Shown in pieces: positions 56,177-64,000 of a stretch of DNA of 64,000 nucleotides (positions within the stretch are counted from its first letter, which is position 1; each line of letters begins with the position of its first letter). The notes beneath the pieces are model-generated. The model had not been told where the DNA came from. It worked only from the letters and a program-made list of their open reading frames with translations, and ran no database searches. The stretch comes from Piezodorus guildinii (taxonomy: Eukaryota > Arthropoda > Insecta > Hemiptera > Pentatomidae), in contig CM041297.1 of the NCBI GenBank assembly GCA_023052935.1, positions 9,211,327 to 9,275,326 of the forward strand, read 5' to 3'. A program made the translations under genes and the position numbers.

Positions 56177-56210
<34 letters not shown>

Positions 56211-56212
<2 letters not shown>

Positions 56213-56323
56213 ATACTATATTACTTCTCGTATATTAGAAATACTTTTTTTGATGAGTTTGTTACATATAATTTATTTTTCCTGTTTAAAAACCAATTCT
56301 ATAAATTTATAAACAAATAAATA

Positions 56324-56381
<58 letters not shown>

Positions 56382-57009
56382 TATTTCACTATACAAATAT
56401 GTCTTATATAAAAAAGTTAGACTTTTATGTCATGAAAGTTCTTTTAATTAATCAAGATTTTACAACTTTTCAAGATTGTTGTGCCTCAAAATTCATTAAC
56501 TGATAAACTGATAACAACTTCGAAAGAAGGGATATTTGAACAAAGCAAAACAAGATGAACTTATAAGGAAATATTTTAAAAGTCAATGACCTAAACTTCT
56601 TACTGAAAAACGTCAAATTAATTCTAACTTATACAGTTAAAAATTATTATACAAGGAAAGTAAACTTTTAGAGAGACCTTTATAAGATCCTTTATCCTCT
56701 GAAATAATTAACGAGGTGATTGTCACGACAACAGCATGCTTTGGGTAACAAAGAGATGGTATAAGATTGGCAGTGGCGGCACCTGGTAGCCAATGCATGA
56801 ATTATAGAGCTCCCTTCACCTCCTCACGTGTTGGCATGCGGTGCCTTCAGGCAAACAAGCTAAAGTCTTCTTAAATAAATATTAAATTCGTTTCGGAATT
56901 ATAGGCCAATGAACTAACACTGATTAAATGAATATTAACTTCTATTTTTAAGTACATGTGTTGTAATTTGGTAAATAATTTTTTTTTTCAAACATTTATA
57001 TATATTTTT
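56211..57009. other. No gene recognised; TA/CA microsatellite inside
   Basis: An (AT)n tract at about 56327-56370 runs into a short CA tract. The rest is unassigned AT-rich sequence with a less AT-rich patch at 56755-56860. Confidence 0.5.
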
Positions 57010-57250
57010 GATAAGGAAGCACATGGATGAGTGGCAGCGTTGATCTCCAACGCCAAAGTTTGTGAGTTTAATCCTAATACCGTAAGGACTTTATCAAGCA
57101 TTTAATTTAATGGGAATTCACTCAAAGTCTCTCCACGGGTTTGTGAGACCCGTCAGCCAACTGGTGGCCGATGACAAAAATAGGCGTAGGGAGTCATAGA
57201 ACCTACCCTATAAAATTCCATCGATTAACGCAAGTGTATTCTCCAAACAG
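57010..57250 (+). mobile_element. tRNA-derived SINE-like sequence (SINE-3)
   Basis: An A-box-like 'gagtggcagcgttg' and a weak B-box-like 'tgtgagtttaatccta' about 35 bp apart suggest a tRNA head. The body differs from SINE-1 in the first part but shares 'ggccgatgac'-like text with the sequence near 57718. Confidence 0.5.
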
Positions 57251-57284
57251 ATTACACCATGGGGCCAACCTTTGACAGTATTTA

Positions 57285-57350
57285 CGAATGATTTTAACAA
57301 TAGAGTTGAGTAAAAGTCGTTTGTTGAGCGGAACAGATTTTCAAAAATGT
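57285..57350 (-). repeat. Rep-A terminal remnant
   Basis: It contains 'gattttaacaatagag' and 'gtcgtttgttgagcggaaca'. Confidence 0.55.
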
Positions 57351-57394
57351 ATTTAATAAAATTAAAACCTGTCAATAAATCAAAATTACTGACA

Positions 57395-57640
57395 TGCGTA
57401 AAATACTAATTTTCCAAAACAAAACTTTCAGAACTATATTCTCCATGGTACCTATACAAACAAGAGTCAACGAACAGATTTAGAAAAACATTTTCACGAC
57501 AACTTATACGGACATACCAACACATTAATACAAAAGATAAAAACTACCAACACGACAGCACCCGCAGAGTGACTAGAAGTTGGATGAGGGTCCTCCTGGC
57601 CTAAATGCGTAATATGTGATTCCTACTAGGAAGAGGAGCA
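57395..57640 (+). mobile_element. Jockey-like (Jockey-D) C-terminal fragment
   Basis: The plus strand reads 'RTDLEKHFHDNLYGHTNTLI' with a preceding stop. It is followed by 'gttggatgagggtcctcct', which the fragment at 24055-24500 shares. Confidence 0.65.
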
Positions 57641-57868
57641 GCAGGGAATTGAAATCGCGGTCTAAGAGTTCTATGACCGCCATCCCACAGAACGGTATCA
57701 ACGTGGGATCGAGCAATTGGCTAATGACAAATGTAGGTACGTAAAAAGGTGATTCCGAGCTTATGCGATGTAAGGTACTCGTTAAACGTACATATCTCAA
57801 TTAAATAAAAAAGTATGACTTCCATCGTAGCATCACCTGGCTTAAAGTGACGTTAAATAAATAAATAA
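57641..57868 (+). mobile_element. SINE-1 3' part
   Basis: It carries 'gtaaggtactcgttaaacg', 'catcgtagcatc' and the tail 'taaagtgacgttaaataaat', as in the copy at 21818-22109. The pol III head is missing. Confidence 0.75.
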
Positions 57869-57891
57869 ACCAATCGGAAGAAAAAAAGTAA

Positions 57892-58745
57892 TTTTTACTT
57901 TCACTTACTATTTATAGTAAGGGAAAGTATTGCGAACGTGAAAATACACGTCTTAGGGTTCCCTGAGTCCAAATAACCAAGTCCCGCAAAAAGGTCTGGG
58001 TGAGTGTGTGGTAACTCCCGGGTAGAAACGAAAAGTCCTGTGAAGCTGAAATTTCATATTTAAGACAAATATACGCCCGAGATGTTACAAAAACTTTTTC
58101 ATCAAAATCGGCTAACCAGATGAGCCACTTTATACCATGCATATTGTACCTTTTTATGATTTTCTCAAAAACGGCTGTAACGATTTTGATTAAACTCGCT
58201 AAATCGATGTAAAATTTAATAGGCTTTAATATCATGTAGATTTCATTCTGATTAAAATAGTCTGACAGGGCTTAAATGCCGATATTTTAAATTGTTTTCC
58301 TCTAAAGTACCTTTAATTTTGTAGATTCAATAAAAATAACTATATTATCTTGCTTACGCTGATGAAAAACAGGTAAATACATAAATTAGATGAATTCGAT
58401 ACCCAACTAAAGGAGAAAACAGAAAAAATATTTTTTTAATGCAATTTTTTTTGTTTTCTAACTTAAGAACAGTAATATACATGTATAATATACCGAAAAA
58501 ATATTATCTTATAATCAAGCTTTTAAAAGTTAATAGAAATTCATGAAAAGAAGATAAAACTAACTGATTGTTTTAGATAATAATATAATAGATTATTAAA
58601 TAAAACACATGTTTCTAAAGAAAATTCCATTTAATTAATTCTTTAATGGTTTCAAACATTTTTATCTCTTACTGTATTTGAAAATTCTTCAACCGATTCT
58701 AAAAATGGAGGTAAGTGAAAGCCGTGTGTTGCCCGCACCAGATTT
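57892..58745 (-). repeat. Rep-A, full-length copy, minus orientation
   Basis: It starts with the hairpin ctttcacttac/gtaagggaaag and ends 'gccgtgtgttgcccgcacca'. It differs from 23062-23956 by scattered substitutions and small indels. The 107-codon frame on the minus strand at its hairpin side is also partly open in the copy at 39665, but it is not open in most copies. Confidence 0.87.
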
Positions 58746-59211
58746 TTATATACCTAATTAAAAAAAAAATATTTTTTTATCTTGGCAACATTTCAAAGGG
58801 GCCGCAGACTGGAATCATTAAAAAAGGAGCAGGATACGAAGGAAGGTAAGGTCACTCACTTGAAGAGAGGAACACTTTCACTTTGAGGTAGGGGAAGGAT
58901 CTCATCTTGCAACATACCTCTCCATTCCAATGCAACATCGTGTGCATCGGATCGGGAAACATCTTGGGAAAATAGAAAGTTCCTGCTTGGAATGGAGAAA
59001 ACCTATGTATGAAGCCAACCAATTAGATCTTATTACATCCATAAGTAGCATAAGATTTAGATAAAAGACTGGACTCCGTAGAAGTGTTATTAAAAAAGAA
59101 ATTACAATAAAGTAGATTGATTATTAATGCATTTTATCGGCTCTCTTGTGAAAGTAATTCTATGATGATTTACAATGTTTAACCAATGTGATATTTTTAT
59201 TAATAGGCAGT

Positions 59212-59246
<35 letters not shown>
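58746..59246. other. No gene recognised; TA microsatellite at the end
   Basis: Unassigned sequence, then an (AT)n tract at about 59215-59246 into which the Gypsy-type element inserted. Confidence 0.5.
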
Positions 59247-59248
<2 letters not shown>

Positions 59249-59429
59249 TTATGCTTGGTCGAGACAAATGAATTAAAAAAAAGAAAAAGGTTAAGAAGAA
59301 ACAACACTCACGGTTCCAGAAACAATACTGCTTTATTCATGAAAGTAATCCTCCTTTTATATGTTTGGGATGTTGTTTACATCCCAAGATGGTATTAAGG
59401 CTAATACTGCCCGACTCCTATCCTTAACT
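59247..59429 (-). repeat. 3' LTR of the Gypsy-type element
   Basis: 183 bp, starts agttatgcttggtcgagac, ends tccttaact, one visible mismatch to the other LTR. Confidence 0.95.
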
Positions 59430-59442
59430 CCCCCCCACCAGT
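59430..59442 (-). other. Polypurine tract
   Basis: The minus strand reads actggtggggggg directly before the 3' LTR. It is mostly G and is the expected plus-strand primer position. Confidence 0.75.
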
Positions 59443-59885
59443 TTACAAAGATACTCTCAATTTTTGGAAACTCACACCCAAAATGGAGAGAGCAGTCCAT
59501 AGCCTTGATACCTTACAATCCAAAACTAACTGTACAATTACAATGACAATTTAATTACAATTTTACAAGCTAAAATGATTGAAAAAAGGAAAATAACAGA
59601 CCTGCACAGAACTAGCACTAAAAAACACACTTGCATATAAACTTAAAAAGAAAAGAAAAAGAAAAAAAAATACACTACAATAACACTTCTCAATATCTAC
59701 ACACTAACCTAAATCAAAAGATACAAAAATAACATGAGGAACAAAGTTCTTCAAAAACGGTGCACTGACAACCTCACCACTACTAACAGAAATACAAAAA
59801 CATATTTAATAAAAAAAAATGTACGGAACTGCACAACGAGAAACGAGGAGGTGTGCAGAGGCGAGAGCAAGACAGGTCGCTGTGG
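59443..59885 (-). other. Untranslated 3' region of the Gypsy-type element
   Basis: About 440 bp without a supported frame on the minus strand. No env-like signal or transmembrane segment is evident. Confidence 0.55.
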
Positions 59886-62768
59886 CTAGCGCGGAACTAC
59901 CATCGGAAGCTTAAGCTGTTCTATATGAACTGTGCGCCTCTTTTTAGGCTCCCGAAGACTGTCGATCGTGACGAGATTATGCTCCCTGATCGCGGTCACC
60001 CTGAAAGGGCCTTCGTACCGGAGCAACTCCTTCCCCCGATTAGTGGTCAGTTTGCGATAGACGATAGTACCTATCTTGATGTCGCCCATCTGATCACGCA
60101 GTTTGAGGTTTTCCCGCTCCACTCGCCTACATTTCTCCCGTTGTATCTTGTGCCGCACCTTGCCCCATACTTTACGCACCTCGACCATATTGGCCACGAT
60201 GTCGCTGACGCAACGCTCGTTCGTACTGGTATCCATCCAGTCGCGACGCTGCCCATGCAACCCGAATAAAACCTCGTTCGGTGAGAACCCAGTGACGGAG
60301 TGGACGGAGTGGTTGTCGGCCACGATTGCCTTTCTCATAGCCACGTCCGGCTCCAAACCCTTCTCGCCCTGAAACACGCGGAGGTGATCGCTCAGAGTGC
60401 TATGCAACCTCTCAATGCTACCCCTACTTTTCGGACGGCCCGGCGCTGTGAAATGCCATGCTATTTCGAGACGTTTCGCTTCTTCCCGGAGCGGGACGTT
60501 ATCGAATTCTCGTCCCCCGTCCGAGGAAATTCTCCCAGGCACGCCATAGAATTGCATCCAGACATGAAGGGCCTCTAATACTGCTTCTGCGGACTTGTCG
60601 AACACCTGGTACCCCATGGCCACCTTCCTAAAGAGGTCTATAATGGTGACCCACTTGTAACCCCTCCAGGTGAAAGTGTCGATTTGGAGGTCTTGGAGAG
60701 GCGCTTCCCCCGTAGGTGTCTCTTCCTGGATACCCCGCGGGGGGTGACGGTCGTATTTTGTGCGCAGGCACACTTCGCACGCACCGATCGTGTCTTGGAT
60801 GGTTTTTTTCATCCCCCACCAAAAATACCTCCTACGCAACGCGTGTAATGTCTCATTCACACCGCGGTGGTTGGTTTTACCCTGGTGGTACGCGAGGGTT
60901 ACCTCCTTCTGCCGCTCCTCGTCCTGAAGCGTTTCCACGGAGTACCTGCACCGGATAAACGACCGATCGACACCGATCCTCTCGCAGCGCCATATACGTC
61001 TAATCTTGTCCCAAATAGTAGCGTTCCCCACGTAAAGGTGGTGCACTTTCCCCGGTTCCGATGCATCCAGCAACGCCCTGCAAATTTGATCGACGCGAAC
61101 CCCCGGTTGAGACCAGACGATATTAATTTTGCACTTACCATATGCGCGATACTCGATTTTTACCGTCCCTTCGGTTCGCGTTTTCCAAATGACCTGGCGA
61201 CGCTTATCATTGATAATTTCATAAATCTCCTCCATTTCCACCGGCCTATCGTCCGCTGAGCTCCCGTCTTTCGGCGACCCCGCATCACCCTCCACTCCCG
61301 CAGCACCAGCTTCTCCCTCGCCGTCTGGTGTCCACTCGCTCAAAAACTGCCTCACGTCGCGGGACGGCTCTCCTTCCTCTACGGCATTGATCATAATGGC
61401 TCGCGTAAGCCAGTCCGCCACGACGTTGTCCTTCCCAGGCTTATAGACGATCTCGATGTTGAACTGACCCAAAAACTCCTTCCACCTCGCGACCCTCGCC
61501 GAGGACTGTTTTATCTTCCCGACCCACTGCAGCGGTCGGTGATCGGTATGGACGCGGAATTTTCTCCCGAAAACGTAGGGCCTAAAATGCTCTATTGCCC
61601 ACACTATGCCCAGCAACTCCCGCTCCAAAGCACTATACCGGGTCTCCGCGTCTGTGAGGCGCCTGCTCGCATACGCCACAGGACGATCGCCCTCGTCATC
61701 ATCTTGTGACAAGACCGCCCCCACCGCGTATTCGCTAGCATCGGTAGTAATGGTGAACGGCTTAGTAAAGTCCGGAAACGCCAGTACCGGTTCCGCCTGT
61801 AAACGATCCATGCACTTACGGATGTTATGTTCCATTACCGGCGTCACGACAAGCTTAGCCCCCTTTTTCAGCAAATTATTAATAGGGACCAGATATTCCG
61901 CCATATCCGGAACGAACCGGCGATAATAGTTAAGTGTTCCGAGGAGGCGACGTATCCCTTTTACATCCCGGAGAATCGCCATACGTCGAATTGCTTCCAC
62001 TTTCGTAGCTTCCGGCTTGACACCCTCACGAGAAATCGTATGGCCGAGGAAATTGATCTGCTCTTGCCCCAGTGTCGACTTTTCCTTGGACAATTTGAGA
62101 CCGAACTGACGCACCCTCTGAAAATCCCGGCGCAAGTGTACCACATGTTCGTCCACTGACCTACTAAAGACTAACAGGTCGTCCATATAGACCTGGCAGA
62201 CAGTTTCGTCCAGGCCCCTCAAAAATTCGTCCATCAGTCTCTGGAATGTAATGGGAGCGTTCTTGAGTCCGAACGGCATTCTAGTAAATACGTAGTGCCC
62301 CCTTTCAAAGGTAAAAGCCGTTTTGGGTTTATCCCGGGGGTGCATCTTGATCTGATGATATCCGGCTTTATGATCCAACGTGCTAAATACCACCGCTCCG
62401 CTCAGTCTGTCCAAGATATCCTCAAAACGCGGAATCGGATAACGTTCGTCCACAGTGTTATCGTTTAGGAGCCGATAATCTATCACCACCCTGTACCGTT
62501 CGGTATTATCCCCTGGGATCGCCTTCTTTTTCACCGCCCATAAGGGGCTGTTATACGGCGAAGTGCTGTTAACGATGATCCCCTGTGCCAGCAGACTGTC
62601 CAACTCCTCCCGAATGTGCTTGCGGAGCGCCTGAGGATACCGTCGTTCCTTAACATAAGTGATCCGTTCTTGTTTCAGGGGGATCTCGTGGACCGTCCTA
62701 CCCGTCACGCCTAAGATCTCACCCTCTCGAAAAAAAATGTCGTCAAATTCCGCCCTGATTAGGTCCCT
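59886..62768 (-). CDS. pol: Gypsy-type pol: reverse transcriptase, RNase H, integrase
   Basis: The open frame runs from just after a TGA at 62769-62771 to 59886. Residues are counted from the GTG at 62708. RT: catalytic D112 in 'FSTLDHKAGYHQI' and YMDD at 174-177. RNase H: D323 (TTDAS), E363 and D389 (HTDHRPL). Integrase: zinc-binding H608, H614, C644 and C647, with catalytic D677, D730 and E766, the last two 35 residues apart. The C-terminus ends 'HIEQLKLPMVVPR'. All these residues are intact, so the enzymes may work if expressed. The upstream stop and deleted protease region mean they are probably not made or processed normally from this copy. Confidence 0.93.
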   Translation of the reverse strand, partial: RDLIRAEFDDIFFREGEILGVTGRTVHEIPLKQERITYVKERRYPQALRKHIREELDSLLAQGIIVNSTSPYNSPLWAVKKKAIPGDNTERYRVVIDYRLLNDNTVDERYPIPRFEDILDRLSGAVVFSTLDHKAGYHQIKMHPRDKPKTAFTFERGHYVFTRMPFGLKNAPITFQRLMDEFLRGLDETVCQVYMDDLLVFSRSVDEHVVHLRRDFQRVRQFGLKLSKEKSTLGQEQINFLGHTISREGVKPEATKVEAIRRMAILRDVKGIRRLLGTLNYYRRFVPDMAEYLVPINNLLKKGAKLVVTPVMEHNIRKCMDRLQAEPVLAFPDFTKPFTITTDASEYAVGAVLSQDDDEGDRPVAYASRRLTDAETRYSALERELLGIVWAIEHFRPYVFGRKFRVHTDHRPLQWVGKIKQSSARVARWKEFLGQFNIEIVYKPGKDNVVADWLTRAIMINAVEEGEPSRDVRQFLSEWTPDGEGEAGAAGVEGDAGSPKDGSSADDRPVEMEEIYEIINDKRRQVIWKTRTEGTVKIEYRAYGKCKINIVWSQPGVRVDQICRALLDASEPGKVHHLYVGNATIWDKIRRIWRCERIGVDRSFIRCRYSVETLQDEERQKEVTLAYHQGKTNHRGVNETLHALRRRYFWWGMKKTIQDTIGACEVCLRTKYDRHPPRGIQEETPTGEAPLQDLQIDTFTWRGYKWVTIIDLFRKVAMGYQVFDKSAEAVLEALHVWMQFYGVPGRISSDGGREFDNVPLREEAKRLEIAWHFTAPGRPKSRGSIERLHSTLSDHLRVFQGEKGLEPDVAMRKAIVADNHSVHSVTGFSPNEVLFGLHGQRRDWMDTSTNERCVSDIVANMVEVRKVWGKVRHKIQREKCRRVERENLKLRDQMGDIKIGTIVYRKLTTNRGKELLRYEGPFRVTAIREHNLVTIDSLREPKKRRTVHIEQLKLPMVVPR

Positions 62769-62771
62769 TCA

Positions 62772-63028
62772 GTCGTCCACTTTATTAACTGCGCCTATCC
62801 GCGCCTTGTTTCCACTTACGATTTCCTGACATGTGTAAGTCTGTTGTCCGAGCCTAATGCTCCAGATCCCTGGCTGTTTCTGACTCTTGCCCCTACCCGT
62901 CCTAGCAGGTCACACCCCACTATCACCTGGTATTCCCGGGTCATGTTACCCACTCCACTATATGTACCTTTAAATTACCCCCTTTTTCCACCCAACGAAC
63001 TAAATCGATCTCTGCTTCTCCCTCTACC
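62772..63028 (-). pseudogene. Broken protease and gag-pol junction
   Basis: Short pieces in different frames resemble the end of a retroviral-type protease and its linker to RT, including 'YQVIVGCDLL'. Several stops and shifts separate them. I do not see the D(S/T)G active site, so the protease N-terminus is absent, apparently removed with the end of gag. Confidence 0.65.
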
Positions 63029-63445
63029 TTACACGGTCCAGCGTCCTGCGCCGAAGGCTTTCTTCAACCTTTCCTTGACTATCGCCCATGGTGTTTCTTC
63101 ATCTGCCTGGATCTGGTTCAAGATGTTACGTCTCACGCGACAAACTAAGGCCGCCCTCAAAGCTTCGGCGTCCCCCTGGGGTAGTAGGTCTTCTGCTACC
63201 TTAGCCTCGATCCTTGCCATGAGACGATCTCCGCCCTTGAGGAAGCGGTTTAGGTCACCTACCTCGCCACCGAAACGTTCCAGATCCGAAATTGCTTTCC
63301 TCATCCATGCCATGGCATTGGCATGTGCTTCCGCTAAAGTATTCCTGGGTAACGGAGGGAGTTCCGGCACAGGCGGGGGCTGAACTTCCTGGACTTGCGG
63401 GTTTTCTTGTATATTCAGAACTGCTGGTCTTATCAAGCCGTCCAT
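63029..63445 (-). CDS. gag: Gypsy-type gag, truncated (138 aa)
   Basis: The ATG at 63445 opens a Pro-rich N-terminus followed by an Ala/Glu-rich helical part and 'ETPWAIVKERLKKAFGAG', which resembles the start of a Gypsy capsid domain. It ends at a TAA after 'GRWTV'. Related gag proteins are usually two to three times longer and carry a zinc knuckle. The rest appears deleted, and the frame enters the broken protease region by a fusion. It lies about 110 bp downstream of the primer-binding site. Confidence 0.75.
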   Translation of the reverse strand: MDGLIRPAVLNIQENPQVQEVQPPPVPELPPLPRNTLAEAHANAMAWMRKAISDLERFGGEVGDLNRFLKGGDRLMARIEAKVAEDLLPQGDAEALRAALVCRVRRNILNQIQADEETPWAIVKERLKKAFGAGRWTV

Positions 63446-63553
63446 TTTTCTTGCTTATCGGAGAAGTAAAGAGAAAAAAAAAATAAAACATCAAAATTTA
63501 CGGCGGTTAAAAAAAAACGATCCACTTACTTCAATAGCCTGCCCGTTCTGCGT

Positions 63554-63571
63554 TCCCGGGTTTCGGCACCA
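63554..63571 (-). other. Primer-binding site, tRNA-Phe-like
   Basis: The minus strand reads tggtgccgaaacccggga at the inner edge of the 5' LTR, sharing the first T. It is complementary to the known 3' end of eukaryotic tRNA-Phe including CCA. Confidence 0.85.
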
Positions 63572-63753
63572 GTTATGCTTGGTCGAGACAAATGAATTAA
63601 AAAAAAGAAAAAGGTTAAGAAGAAACAACACTCACGGTTCCAGAAACAATACTGCTTTATTCATGAAAGTAATCCTCCTTTTATATGTTTGGGATGTTGT
63701 TTACATCCCAAGATGGTATGAAGGCTAATACTGCCCGACTCCTATCCTTAACT
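63571..63753 (-). repeat. 5' LTR of the Gypsy-type element
   Basis: 183 bp, one visible base different from 59247-59429. Right flank is tatatatata. Confidence 0.95.
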
Positions 63754-64000
63754 TATATATATATACACAAGAACTATTTTAGGTATGCGGTCACTAACAC
63801 AAATTAAACAAATAAAGTTCATATTAACATATATTTCAAACTCATTTATTAAACAGTTATCAAAGGTTAAAGATCTATTATTTATTTACTACATTAGGAC
63901 GGACTGTACACAATTTTAGGTGTTTAATACTAAATTACAGGTTTTAATCTCATGATAAAGAAATGAACGATAAGCTCTGTATATCAACGAATGAACGTTA
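63754..64000. other. No gene recognised
   Basis: TA-repeat flank of the LTR element followed by AT-rich unassigned sequence to the window end. Confidence 0.5.

Larger units (their letters stand above)
53193..56210 (+). mobile_element. CR1/L2-like element (CR1-3), internally deleted
   Basis: It has the start of ORF1 with a PHD finger, then most of ORF2 from within the endonuclease to the C-terminus. The 3' UTR ends 'cccagaataaagtt' with an (ATT)n tail at about 56180-56209. The junction at about 53575-53585 joins ORF1 directly to 'SDTWLDLHVIDSGHK' of ORF2. The LTR element abuts its 5' UTR, so its true 5' end may lie on the other side of that insertion. Confidence 0.87.
59247..63753 (-). mobile_element. 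Gypsy-type LTR retrotransposon, young, deleted in gag and protease
   Basis: The 183-bp LTRs at 59247-59429 and 63571-63753 differ at one visible base (t/g near 59394) and carry agtta...taact ends. The insertion is within TA repeats, so a TATA-type target duplication is likely but cannot be proved. The primer-binding site (PBS) and polypurine tract (PPT) place transcription on the minus strand. Order: LTR, PBS, short gag, broken protease region, RT-RNase H-integrase, PPT, LTR. The element is 4.5 kb and lacks a recognisable env. LTR ends resemble those of the gypsy/17.6/297 group. Confidence 0.93.

Noticed and set aside
57912..58235. 107-codon frame in Rep-A as a conserved small protein
   Set aside because: A similar frame is partly open at 39665-39862 but is broken in most other copies; the similarity is due to the repeat.
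60103..61259. Several plus-strand frames across the Gypsy-type pol
   Set aside because: They are shadows of the minus-strand pol frame, which has all catalytic motifs.

Overview
This is a eukaryotic window, most likely from an arthropod and probably an insect. It is AT-rich and contains no host gene, rRNA, functional tRNA, operon or CRISPR array that I can support. Almost everything recognisable is transposable-element (TE) sequence. The mix of Jockey-like, R1-like, CR1/L2-like, I-like and RTE-like LINEs, Gypsy-type LTR elements with AGTTA...TAACT termini, mariner, Tc1 and hAT DNA transposons, and tRNA-derived SINEs is typical of insect genomes. The species cannot be named from this sequence.

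Layout. 1-4270: fragments of a dispersed non-coding family (called Rep-A here) and Jockey 3' ends. 4270-7000: an old Jockey-like ORF holding a 5'-truncated RTE element with 16-bp target-site duplications (TSDs). 7360-7772: a Jockey 3' end. 8361-18460: one Rep-A copy split by an R1-like LINE (8443-11693) and a CR1/L2-like LINE (12416-18373). About 3.1 kb of this stack is repeated in tandem at 14128-17213, and most of the second copy looks like uncorrected sequence. 18490-22520: two arrays of a degenerate tandem repeat (Rep-C), a minus-strand CR1 copy, and a palindromic element with a SINE in one arm. 23062-30320: Rep-A copies, Jockey fragments and a decayed Tc1 element. 30333-33873: a young Jockey-like insertion with an intact 898-aa ORF2. 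34180-42640: Rep-A copies, one of them hosting a SINE and an internally deleted mariner, plus an I-like LINE 3' end. 42641-49790: a palindromic mariner derivative around a small inverted-repeat element with a hammerhead-like core, a hAT-type MITE, Jockey 3' ends and SINEs. 50145-53192: an LTR element with identical LTRs that keeps only a gag-like ORF. 53193-56210: a CR1/L2-like LINE joining a PHD-finger ORF1 to a partial ORF2. 57000-58745: SINEs, a Jockey fragment and Rep-A. 59247-63753: a young Gypsy-type LTR element with an intact reverse transcriptase-RNase H-integrase frame and a deleted gag/protease region.

How the parts relate. Rep-A, about 0.9 kb long, is the main substrate of the region and has received at least five insertions from different families. 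Short target duplications date many events relative to one another. Several of the longest elements keep both ends but lack an internal block, so few could move on their own. The best candidates for recent activity are the Jockey-like element and the two LTR elements. Nothing here resembles a host pathway; the window reads as a TE graveyard with a few fresh insertions.
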